From Hydrangea macrophylla (lineage: Eukaryota; Streptophyta; Magnoliopsida; Cornales; Hydrangeaceae), in contig CM066984.1 in NCBI GenBank assembly GCA_033977485.1, positions 46,944,600 to 47,008,599 of the forward strand: a stretch of 64,000 nucleotides of DNA, given 5' to 3'. Both the position numbers and the translations under genes were made by a program. Below are positions 23,080 through 33,700 of the stretch, piece after piece. The notes under the pieces are model-generated. The model saw only the letters and a program-made list of their open reading frames with translations, did not search any database and was not told where the DNA came from. Each line of letters starts with the position of its first letter. The first letter of the stretch is position 1.

Positions 23080-23490
23080 TTTTGACTTAGCAAGCTATCC
23101 TTCTTTTCTCTTCCGAAAGTCTGCCTACGTACCCCGGAGCGGGGATCAGGTCCAACGTAGTTTAGGCCAAAGTTTTGAAAGAAAAGGGGTTGATTATGAT
23201 GGTGTCGACCAAACCGATGTGGTTGCCTACGTATACCCGAGTGGGAATTAGGTCGAGCATAGTTCAGGGAAATATTTGAAGGAGATGGGCTATTTTTGTG
23301 GGTGAAGCGACCGAATCGATGCGGTTGCCTATGTATCCCCGAGTAGGAATCAGGTCGAGCGTAGTTCAAGGCAAGGTTTGAAGGAGATGAGCTATTTTTG
23401 TAGGTGAGTGACCGAACTGATGCGGTTGCCTACGTATCCCCAAGTGGGAATCAGGTCGAGCGTAGTTCAGGGCGAGGCTTTGAAAAAAGT
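23080..23490. repeat. 102-bp tandem repeat array, 4 copies
   Basis: The landmark GCCTACGTATCCCC (or a variant) starts at 23123, 23225, 23327 and 23428, spacings 102, 102 and 101. Each unit also has GGGAATCAGGTCGAGCGTAG and a GACCGAA..GATGCGGTT segment. Minus-strand frames through the array repeat in protein form only because the period is a multiple of three. The array starts just beyond the integrase end of the Tat-type element. Confidence 0.9.
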
Positions 23491-23507
23491 TTGGGGAATG
23501 GTCAAGC

Positions 23508-24610
23508 ATAGTACTTTTTGAGGCGATCCATGTTGATTGGTTCTTTGAATTCGACACCATTGAGGTCCATGAGGTAGGTCGCTCCTCCGGAAAGGATAGC
23601 TTTGACTATACAAGGGCCGACCTATTTGGGTTTGAACTTTTCGCGTGGATCAAAGATCGGGGCTCGCAGTTCCTTAAGAACAAGGTCACCCTTGACAATT
23701 TTCCTCGGATGAACCCTTTTATTGAAAGCACGGGATATCCCCTTTTGATAGATTCGGACATGGTCGATTACGGCTAGGCGCTTTTCATCTATGAGAGCCA
23801 ACTCTTCGCATCTTTCTCTTAACCAATCAGATTATGAAATTTCACATTTTGCCATCACTCGTAGGGAAGGTAATTCTATTTTGACCGGAAGTACTACTTC
23901 CATCCCATATACCAGTGAGTAAGGAGTCGTTCCTGTAGACGTTCTTATCGATGTTCTATATCCCCAAAGTGCGAACGGTTGCTTTTTGTGCCAGTATTTG
24001 TAGGTATCGGTCGATTTCTACAGTATAGCCTTGACATTCTTGTTTGTGGCTTCGACCACCCCATTGGTTTGAGGTCTGTATGGTGGACTTATGATAGGTG
24101 ATTTTGTATTCCTCAAACAGATCCCTAACTTTTGCTTTGAAATGACTACCATTATCTGATAATCTCATAGGGGACTCCATAGAGACATATAAGGTTCTTC
24201 TTGATGAACATGGCCACTTCCATGGCCCCTAACTTGGTGTAAGATGTAGCTTCTACCCACTTTGTAAAGTAGTCGATGGCCACCAAAATGTATCGATTTC
24301 TGTTCGAGGCCTTTGAAACAATTTCACTGATGATATCGATTCCCAAAGTTGAGAACGACCATGGGGAGGTCATACTATAGAGCAGAGATGGCAGTACATG
24401 CATCATGTTTGCATGGATCTGGTAGTTGTGGCACCTTCTCGCGTATTTGCAGCAATCTTTTTCCAACGTTGTCCAATAGTACCCTTGTCTTACGATCTTC
24501 TTAGCCAACATGTGATCGTCCATGTGTGGACCGCACACCCCTTCGTGTATTTCTTCCATGATTCTTCTGGCACACTTTCTGAATAGGCAATTGTACCCTT
24601 TCTTCAACAA
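23508..24610 (-). pseudogene. Broken Tat-lineage integrase
   Basis: Minus strand, 5' to 3'. The stretch at 24610-24152 has a zinc-finger-like part (EIHEGVCGPHMDDHMLAKKI ... CCKYARRCHNYQIHAN) and the core start (TLGIDIISEIV ... YILVAIDYFTKWVEA). The stretch at 24180-23956 continues with LSDNGSHFKAKVRDLFEEYK and ITYHKSTIQTSNQWGGRSHK. Then frameshifted pieces run to ILSGGATYLMDLNGVEF and NMDRLKKYY near 23510. The ending is typical of Tat integrases and there is no chromodomain. Stops and frameshifts break it in at least three places. Confidence 0.85.
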
Positions 24611-24700
24611 TTTTCCCCCCGCAAATGATGAGCTGTGCTGCGAACCTTCGAATTGCTCTTTTGTCTTTCTCGGAAGATTCTAGGGGATATACTCCCTTTT

Positions 24701-25680
24701 CTATGAAGTCCAAACATCTTGGTACCATGGTGTTTCGATCTCTTCTTCTGCGATCGCGACGATCATGCTAAACGACGGTTCGTATCTTTGCTCGATTACT
24801 AGAGGCATTATTTTTACTCCCACTGGAATTTTGATCATGGAAGATAAGGTAGCCAACGAATCTGCTAGCTGCTTCTCTTCCCTAGGCAAGTAGAAGAATG
24901 TTATGCTCTTGAACTGTTTCTTGAGTCCATCCAGATGGTCATGGTAGGGCTTCAACCTTTCTTCTTTCACCTTCCATTCTCCTCTGGCTTATGACACGAT
25001 TAGATTTGAATCTTTGAAGACATCCAACTTTTGAGCTCTCAATTCTATGCAGCTTCCATCCCCAGAATGCATGCCTCATATTCAGCAGTGTTGTTGGTGG
25101 AGTTATAATTGAGCTTGACTGCCAGAATAATTCCTACTCTGTATCCTTTCATGATGGCTACCCCATCAAAGTACAACTTCCACTGTTCTTCTTTGATTTC
25201 CATGATATTCTCGTCCAGGAACGGGAAGTCTCCATTTTCTTTGGAGTCGACGGCATGTTCCGCAAGATGCTCAGCTATGGTTCTCCCTTTTACCGATTTG
25301 CTTGTAACATACTTGATATCGAATTCTGATAGTAGAAGTATTCAACGGGATATACGACCGGTCAGGGCGGATTTTTCAAGGAGGTACTTTAGAGGATCCA
25401 TGCGGGATATGACCACAACCGGGAATGCTAGCATGTAGTGCATCAGTCAGCGAGTGCACCAAACCAAGGCCCAACATGTTTTTTCGAGGGTAGAGTAGTT
25501 GAGCTCATACCCAGTCATCCTCTTGCTAAGGTAATATATGGCTTTTTTGGAGTGGCTTTCTTATCCTTCTTAGGCTAGCATGCATCCCATGGCATTCTCG
25601 GAGATAGATAGGTAAAGAAGCAAAGGCTTATGAGGGGTAGGCGGTGAAAGGACGGGTGGTTTTTGGATGTAGGTTTTTAT
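24701..25680 (-). pseudogene. Broken RNase H region of the Tat-type element
   Basis: The 24970-24701 piece reads KEERLKPYHDHLDGLKKQF ... FFYLPREEKQLADSLATLSS, which in Tat elements follows RNase H motifs. Upstream, near 25110-25000, a frame with NNTAEYEACIL-type sequence and FKDSNLIVS is present with stops between the pieces. The catalytic set is not complete. Confidence 0.75.
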
Positions 25681-25740
25681 TTTGTCGAAGGCGACTTGGC
25701 ATTGGTCATCCCATTGGATTTTCTCTCCTATGTTTAGCAA

Positions 25741-26388
25741 TCAGAGCAAGGGATCACATGTGGTTGTGAGCTTGGAGATGAAACGACTGATGAATTGGAT
25801 CCTCCCGAGGAATCCTTTCACTTCTTTCTCATTCTGTGGCGGTGCCATTTCTAAAATTGCTTTGATTTTGGAGGGGTCCACTTCTATCCCCCTTTGTGTG
25901 ATGAGGAAACCCAGGAGCTTTCCAGAGGTCACACCGAAAGTGCATTTCTTGGGATTTAGCCTTATCTTGTACTTACACAATCTTTCGAAGAACTTCTCCA
26001 AGGCCTCCAAGTGTCCCTTTCTATCTCTGGATTTTACGATCATATCATTTACATACACTTCTACCTCCTTGTGAATCATGTCATGCAGCAGAGTGGTGAC
26101 AACTCTTTGGTAGGTGGCTACGGCGTTCTTGAGTCCGAAAGGCATCACCCTATAACAGTAAGTCCCCCATGGTGTGGTGAATGTCGTCTTTTCCCGGTCT
26201 TCTGGAGCCATTAGAATCTGGTTGTATCCTAAGAAACCATCCATGGATGACAATAGTTTGTGTTCGGCTGTGTTATCTGCAAAAACATCAATGTGGGGTA
26301 GGGAGAAGTCATCCTTTAGACTTGCCTTGTTTAGATCACGGAAGTCAATGCACACGCGAACTTTTCCTTCCTTCTTGGGGACTGGCAC
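25741..26388 (-). pseudogene. Tat-lineage reverse transcriptase fragment with altered active site
   Basis: An open stretch of 215 residues: VPKKEGKVRVCIDFRDLNKA, LPHIDVFADNTAEHKLLSSM, DGFLGYNQILMAPEDREKT, TTPWGTYCYRVMPFGLKNAV, YVNDMIVKSRDRKGHLEAL, KCTFGVTSGKLLGFLITQRG and GFLGRIQFISRFISKLTTTC. The catalytic YxDD-type motif reads YVND at about 26045-26056, so the first of the two adjacent aspartates is Asn. Part of the N-terminal RT segment is lost to frameshifts near 26400-26500. Even without stops this copy would not polymerise normally. Confidence 0.88.
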
Positions 26389-26486
26389 AATGTTGGCGAT
26401 CCTTTCCGGATACTCGAAAACAATGATAAACCCTGCCTTGAACTATTTTTCTACCTCTTCTTTGACCTTGAGTGTCCATTCTACTC

Positions 26487-27380
26487 TTATGCGCCTAAGT
26501 TTTGCTTGACGGGTTTAGAATCAGGAAGGAGGGGAATATGATGTTTGACGATGTCTGGGTCGACCCCAGGCATGTCCTCGTAAGACCAAGCAAAAATATC
26601 TTTGAATTCTTTTAGTAAAAGAGTCAGTTTTTCTTTTTCTTCTTTACTAAGTGTTGAGCCGATTTGCACAGTTTGTGGATTATCTGTTTTACCTAGATTA
26701 ATCGATAAAGTATCTTTGGTTATTTCATAAGCAGGTGGCTTTTCAATTAGTTGTTTTAGTTCAATTGGAAGATCCTCGGAGGGATTTTTGCATTCATAAC
26801 TATTAGACACAGAAGAGTAAGCAGAATCGTCTTTCATTTCATTCATGATAGGTGGAGTGATTACATCAGACAATGGTGGGCTTATAGCAGCCAACTCTGG
26901 TACAGACTCGATAATTAGAAGTATAGACTACGGGGGAACAGGGAATTGGGAGACACAGACAGATGACTCTACAGCCTGGTTGCTCAGACCCTCCTCAGTT
27001 GGCATGATCTGATCATCTTGGCTCTTGGCCCTCTTTCCCTCTTCTTCAGTAAATTCTTCCCATATTTTCTCGATAGCTTCGGTGTCCAGGTATTTTAACC
27101 AATCTTCTTATAGGGTTTTCACAACTTCTTCGGGATAGAACGGATCTTGATAGGGGGCCTTTCGCAGTCAGAAAAGATTTTAAGCTCGGGGTGCCTTTTT
27201 CCAGTGGCCTGATGGATCCAAGGTTCAGGGAACCCAAAATAGGGGAAATCATCCCCTTCTTTGATGAATTGCCCATTCAAGGTCTTGCAGTATGGTAGGA
27301 GACTCCTCACTCTTTTCTTCCATTGCCTCTGTACCCCCAACCCAAAAGTGCCTTGTTGCCCTTTGATTTGAGGGAACTCA
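26487..27380 (-). pseudogene. Broken linker between protease and RT of the Tat-type element
   Basis: The 26894-26487 piece ends LLKEFKDIFAWSYEDMPGVD, PDIVKHHIPLLPDSKPVKQN, the usual entry to RT in Tat elements. Further upstream, 27380-26900 holds frameshifted pieces (for example FGFPEPWIHQATGK near 27230) with no clear domain. At least two stops or frameshifts separate the pieces. Confidence 0.7.
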
Positions 27381-27388
27381 CGGATCCC

Positions 27389-27745
27389 TTACTGATATCG
27401 GCCTAATCCCATTCCAAGGAAATAGTTCATCTTGCGGACGATGTTGACGATTGCAGAGTGGATTTCATGGAACCTATCTCCATCACTAATCATGTGGACC
27501 TCTTCTATGAAGAATCCTCCGAGTTCTCGTTCTTCTAGCTCAGGTATTTGGATTTCAAAGATGGCAGCGTAGCTTGGAAAGGTTTCATTACCCCAACTAT
27601 TGCCGAGGATGATTTTCACATCCTTCTCATGAATGTACTTGATCATTTGGTGCACAGTGGATGATACAACTTTATTGACATGTAGCCAAGGCCTTTCGAT
27701 CAGCAAATTGAATGACGCAGGTGTAGACACCCCGATTTTGACCAA
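27389..27745 (-). pseudogene. Protease C-terminal remnant cut by the satellite
   Basis: The minus-strand frame holds TPASFNLLIERPWLHVNKVV, SSTVHQMIKYIHEKDVKIIL and later KMNYFLGMGLGRYQ. This corresponds to the part after the catalytic Asp of a Tat protease, where SYNLLLGRPW-like sequence is usual. The first residues of the frame (MVKIGV, right of about 27722-27728) are translated from satellite DNA. The DTG/DSG-containing half and gag would lie beyond the break and are absent from the window. Confidence 0.75.
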
Positions 27746-30700
27746 ACGTCAAATTCAGGGATTGGTTACCTCTAAAAGACCAATGATGACGATGACCGGT
27801 GAAATTTGATGTTTTTCCAGAGAATTCAAATTCTTCAAAGATTCTTTGAAACAATTTCAAAAATAAAAAATAAAGAGATATTGGGTATTTGGGAGAAACC
27901 CGAACGTTAAAGAACGTGTGAGAAAGTCAGTCTGGGGATTTATCCTAAAAAAAGAGAGAGAAAATGAAAAGAAGTTTTGAAAAGAAAAGAGAAAAAAGGA
28001 TAGAGGAAAAGAAAAGAAAAAAAGAAAGAAATAATTTGATATATTAGAGTATATACCATGCATATATGGGTGTATTCTAATGAAGTACATTACAAATATA
28101 TGTACATTAGTATATAATTTACTAAATAATTAAGTTTATGTTAATGTATATTTTGAAAATTAAAAAGAAGGCAGAAATTCTGTTAGCCGGCGGCACTCGC
28201 TGAGTGCCGCGCCGGTATTCACTCAGTGCCACTCGGCAGTCTGGGGACCCCGATTTTGACCAAACGTCAAATTCAGGGATTGGTTACCTCTAAAAGACCA
28301 ATGATGACGATGACCGGGGAAATTTGATGTTTTTCCAGAGAATTCAAATTCTTAAAAAATTCTTTGAACAAATTTCAAAAATCAAAAATAAAGAGAAATA
28401 GGGTATTTGGGAGAAACCCGAACGTTAAAGAACGTGTGAAAAAGTCAGTCTGGGGATTTATCCTAAAAAAAGAGATAGAAAATGAAAAGAAGTTTTGAAA
28501 AGAAAAGAGAAAAGGATAGAGGAAAAGAAAAGAAAAAAAGAAAGAAATAAAAAGATATATCAGAGTATATACCATGCATATGGGTGTATTCTAATGAAGT
28601 ACATTACAAATGTAAGTACATTAGTATATAATTTACTAAATAATTAAGTTTATGTTAATATATATTTTGAAAATTAAAAAGAAGGCAGAAATTCTGTTAG
28701 CCGCGGCACGCGGCGAAGCTGGTGGCACTCGCTGAGTGCCGCGCCGGCATTCACTCAGTGCCGCTCGGCAGTCTGGGAACCCCGATTTTAACCAAACGTC
28801 AAATTCAGGGATTGGTTACCTCTAAAAGACCAATGATGACGATAATTTGTGAAATTCGAAGTTTTTCCAGAGAATTCAAATTCTTCAAAGATTCTTTGAA
28901 CCAATTTCAAAAATAAAAAATAAAGAGAAATTGGGTATTTGGGAGAAACCCGAACGTTAAAGAACGTGTGAGAAAGTTAGTCTGGGAATTTATCCTAAAA
29001 AAGAGAGAGAAAATGAAAAGAAGTTTTGAAAAGAAAAGAGAAATGGATAGAGGAAAAGAAAAGAAAAAAAGAAAGAAAGAAAATGATATATTTGAGTATA
29101 TACCATGCATATGGGTGTTATCTAATGAAGTACATTACAAATATAAGTACATTAGTATATAATTTACTAAATAATTAAGTTCATGTTAATATATATTTTG
29201 AAAATTAAAAAGAAGGTAGAAATTTTGTTAGCCGCGGCACTCGCTGAGTGCCGCATCAGCATTCACTCAGTGCCGCTCGCCATGCTGAGGACCCCGATTT
29301 TGACCAAACGTCAAATTCAGGGATTGATTACCTCTAAAAGACCAGTGATGACGATGATCGGTGAAATTCGATGTTTTTCCAGAGAATTCAAATTCTTCAA
29401 AGATTCTTTGAACAAATTTAAAAAATCAAAAATAAAGAGAAATTGGGTATTTGGGAGAATCCCGAACGTTAAAGAACATGTGAGAAAGTCAGTCTGGGGA
29501 TTTATCCTAAAAAAAGGGAGAGAAAATGAAAAGAAGTTTTGAAAAGAAAAGGGAAGAGGATAGAGGAAAAGAAAGAACAAAATAAAGAAATAAAATGATA
29601 TATTAGAGTACATACCATGCATATGGGTGTATTCTAATGAAGTACATTACAAATATAAGTACATTAGTATATAATTTACTAAATAATTAAGTTTAGGTTA
29701 ATAAATATTTTGAAAATTAAAAAGAAGGCAGAAATTTTGTTAGCCGTGGCACACGGCAAAGACGGCGGCACTCGCTGAGTGCCGCGCCGGCATTCACTCA
29801 CTATCGCTCGGCAGTCTAGGGACCCCGATTTTGACCAAACGTCAAATTCTGGGATTGGTTAACTCGAAAAGACCAATGATGACGATGACCGATGAAATTT
29901 GATGTTTTTCAGAGAATTCAAATTCTTCAAAGATTCTTTGAACCAATTTCAAAAATCAAAAATAAAGAGATATTGGGTATTTGGGAGAAACCCGAACGTT
30001 AAAGAATGTGTAAAAAAGTCAGTCTGGGGATTTATCCTAAAAAAAAGAGAGAGAAAATGAAAAGAAGTTTTGAAAAGAAAAGAGAAAAGGATAGAGGAAA
30101 AGAAAAGAAAAAAAGAAAGAAATAAAAAGATACATTAGAATATATACCACGCATATGGGTGTATTCTAATGAAGTACAAAACAAATATAAATACATTAGT
30201 ATATAATTTACTAAATAATTAAGTTTATGTTAATATATATTTTGAAAATTAAAAAGAAGGCAGAAATTCTGTTAGCCAGGGCACACGGCAAAACCGGCGG
30301 CACTCGCTGAGTGCCGCGCCGGCATTCACTCACTATCGCTCAGCAGTCTAGGGACCCCGATTTTTACCAAACGTCAAATTCTGGGATTGGTTAACTCTAA
30401 AAGACCAATGATGACGATGGCCGGTGAAATTCGAAGTTTTTCCAGAGAATTCAAATTCTTCAAAGATTCTTTGAACCAATTTCAAAAATAAAAAATATAG
30501 AGAAATTGGGTATTTGGGAGAAACCCGAATGTTAAAGAACGTGTGAGAAAGTCAGTCTGGGATTTATTCTAAAAAAGAGAGAGAAAATGAAAAGAAGTTT
30601 TGAAAAGAAAAGAGAAAAGGATAGAGGAAAAGAAAAGAAAAAGAAAGAAAGAAATAAAATGATATATTAGAGTATATACCATGCATATGGGTGTATTTTA

Positions 30701-33700
30701 ATGAAGTACATTACAAATATAAGTACATAAGTATATAATTTACTAAATAATTAAGTTTAGGTTAATATAAGTCTTGAAAATTAAAAAGAAGGCAGAAATT
30801 TTGTTAGCCGCAGCACATGGCAAAGCCGGCGGCACTCGGTGAGTGCCGCGCCGGCATTCACTCACTATCGCTCGGCAGTCTAGGGACCCCGATTTTGACC
30901 AAACGTCAAATTCTGGGATTGGTTAACTCTAAAAGACCAACGATGACGATGACAGGTGAAATTCAAAGTTTTTCCAGAGAATTCAAATTCTTCAAAGATT
31001 CTTTGAAGCAATTTCAAAAATCAAAAATAAAGAGAAATTGGGTATTTGGGACAAACCTGAATGTTAAAGAACGTGTGAGAAAGTCAGTTTGGGAATTTAG
31101 CCTAAAAAAAGAGAGAGAAAATGAAATGAAGTTTTGAAAAGAAAAGAGAAAAGGATGAAGGAAAAGAAAAAAATAAAATGATATATTAGAGTATATATCA
31201 TACATATGGGTGTATTCTAATGAAGTATATTACAAATATAAGTACATTAGTATATAATTTACTAAATAATTCAGTTTATGTTAATATATATTTTGAAAAT
31301 TAAAAAAAAGGCAGAAATTCTGTTAGCCGCGGCACGCGGCGAAGCCGGCGGCACTCGCTGAGTGCCGCGCCGGCATTCACTCAGTGCCGCTCAGCTGTCT
31401 AGGAACCATGATTTTGACCAAACATCAAATTCAGGGATTGGTTACCTCTAAAAGACCAATGATGACGATGACCGGTGAAATTCGAAGTTTTTTCTAGAGA
31501 ATTCAAATTCTTCAAAGATTTTTTGAACCAAAATCAAAAATATAAAATAAAGAAAAATTGGGTATTTCGGAGAAACTCGAACGTTAAAGAACGTGTGAGA
31601 AAGTCAATTTGGGGATTTATCCTAAACAAAGAGATAGAAAATGAAAAGAAGTTTTGAAAAGAAAAGAGAAAAGGATAGAGGAAAAGAAAAGAAAAAAAGA
31701 AATAAATAAATTGATATATTAGAGTATATACCATGCATATGGGTGTATTATAATGAAGTACATTACAAATATAAGTACATTAGTATATAAGTTACTAAAC
31801 AATTAAGTTTATGTTAATATATATTTTGAAAATTAAAAAGAAGGCAGAAATTTTGTTAGCCGCGGCACTCGCTGAGTGCCGCGCCAGCATTGACTCAGTG
31901 CCGCTCGGCAGTCTGAGGACCCCGATTTTGACAAAACGTCAAATTCAGGGATTGGTTACCACTAAAAGACCAATGATGACGATGACCGGTGAAATTTGTT
32001 TTTTTCCAGAGAATTCAAATTCTTCAAAGATTGTTTGAACCAATTTCAAAAATCAAAAATAAAGAGATATTGGGTATTTGGGAGAAACCCGAACGTTAAA
32101 GAACGTGTGAGAAAGCCAGTCTGGGGATTTATCCTAAAAAAAGAGAGAGAAAATGAAAAGAAGTTTTGAAAAGAAAAGAGAAAAGGATAGAGGAAAAGAA
32201 AAGAAAAAAAGAAAGAAATAATTTGATATATTAGAGTATATACCATGCATATGGGTGTATTCTAATGAAGTACATTACTAATATATGTACATTAGTATAA
32301 AATTTACTAAATAATTAAGTTTCTGTTAATATATATTTTGACAATTAAAAAGAAGGCAGAAATTCTGTTAGCCGCGGCACGCGGCGAAGCCGGCGGCACT
32401 CGCTGAGTGCCGCGCCGGCATTCATTCAGTGCCGCTCGGCAGTCTGGGGACCCCGATTTTTACCAAACGTCAAATTCAGGGATTGGTTACCTCTAAAAGA
32501 CCAATGATGACGATGACCGGTGAAATTTGATGTTTTTTCAGAGAATTCAAATTCTTCAAAAATTCTTTGAACAAATTTCAAAAATAAAAAATAAAGAGAA
32601 ATAGGGTATTTGGGAGAAACCCGAACGTTAAATAACGTGTGAAAAAGTCAGTCTGGGGATTTATCCTTAAAAAAGAGATAGAAAATGAAAAGAAGTTTTG
32701 AAAAGAAAAGAGAAAAGGATAGAGGAAAAGAAAAGAAAAATAGAAAGAAATAAAAAGATATATTAGAGTATATACCATGCATATGGGTGTATTCTAATGA
32801 AGTACATTACAAATGTAAGTACATTAGTATATAATTTACTAAATAATTAAGTTTATGTTAATATATATTTTGAAAATTAAAAAGAAGGCAGAAATTCTGT
32901 TAGCGACTGCCGCACCAGCATTCACTCAGTGCCGCTCGGCAGTCTGAGGACCCCGATTTTGACCAAACGTCAAACAGGGATTGGTTACCTCTAAAAGACC
33001 AGTGATGACGATGACCGGTGAAATTCGATGTTTTTCCAGAGAATTCAAATTCTTCAAAGATTCTTTGAACAAATTTAAAAAATCAAAAATAAAGAGAAAT
33101 TGGGTATTTGGGAGAATCCCGAACGTTAAAGAACATGTGAGAAAGTCAGTCTGGGGATTTATCCTAAAAAAAGGGAGAGAAAATGAAAAGAAGTTTTGAA
33201 AAGAAAAGAGAAAAGGATAGAGGAAAAGAAAGAACAAAAGAAAGAAATAAAATGATATATTAGAGTACATACCATGCATATGGGTGTATTCTAATGAAGT
33301 ACATTACAAATATAAGTACATTATTATATAATTTATTAAATAATTGAGTTTAGGTTAATAAATATTTTAAAAATTAAAAAGAAGGCAGAAATTTTGTTAG
33401 CCGTGGCACACGGCAAAGCCGGCGGCACTCGCTGAGTGCCGTGCCGGCATTCACTCACTATCGCTCGGCAGTCTAGGGACCCCAATTTTGACTAAACGTC
33501 AAATTCTGGGATTGGTTAACTCGAAAAGACCAATGATGACGATGACCGATGAAATTTGATGTTTTTCCAGAGAATTCAAATTCTTCAAAGATTCTTTGAA
33601 CCAATTTCAAAAATCAAAAACAAAGAGATATTGGGTATTTGGGAGAAACCCGAACGTTAAAGAACGTGTGAAAAAGTCAGTCTGGGGATTTATCCTAAAA

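Larger units (their letters stand above)
15079..27721 (-). mobile_element. Decayed Tat-lineage Ty3/gypsy element, 5' part missing
   Basis: Minus-strand order: protease remnant at the satellite border, RT, RNase H and integrase (27721 down to 23508), then about 6.7 kb of 3' region (two tandem arrays and an antisense PMD-type gene), then an LTR starting TGTAGACACCCC at 16818. The integrase C-terminus (ILSGGATYLMDLNG, NMDRLKKYY) and the RT entry (FAWSYEDMPGVDPDIV) are typical of the Tat lineage and unlike chromoviruses. A long, repeat-rich 3' region with an extra ORF is also a known Tat/Ogre feature. The element is heavily broken by stops and frameshifts. Its gag and 5' LTR are not in the window. 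Confidence 0.8.

Noticed and set aside
23034..23560. Minus-strand frames with repeated NYARPDS..GIRRQPHRFG protein units
   Set aside because: The 102-bp repeat is a multiple of three, so any open frame repeats at protein level. No other coding evidence.
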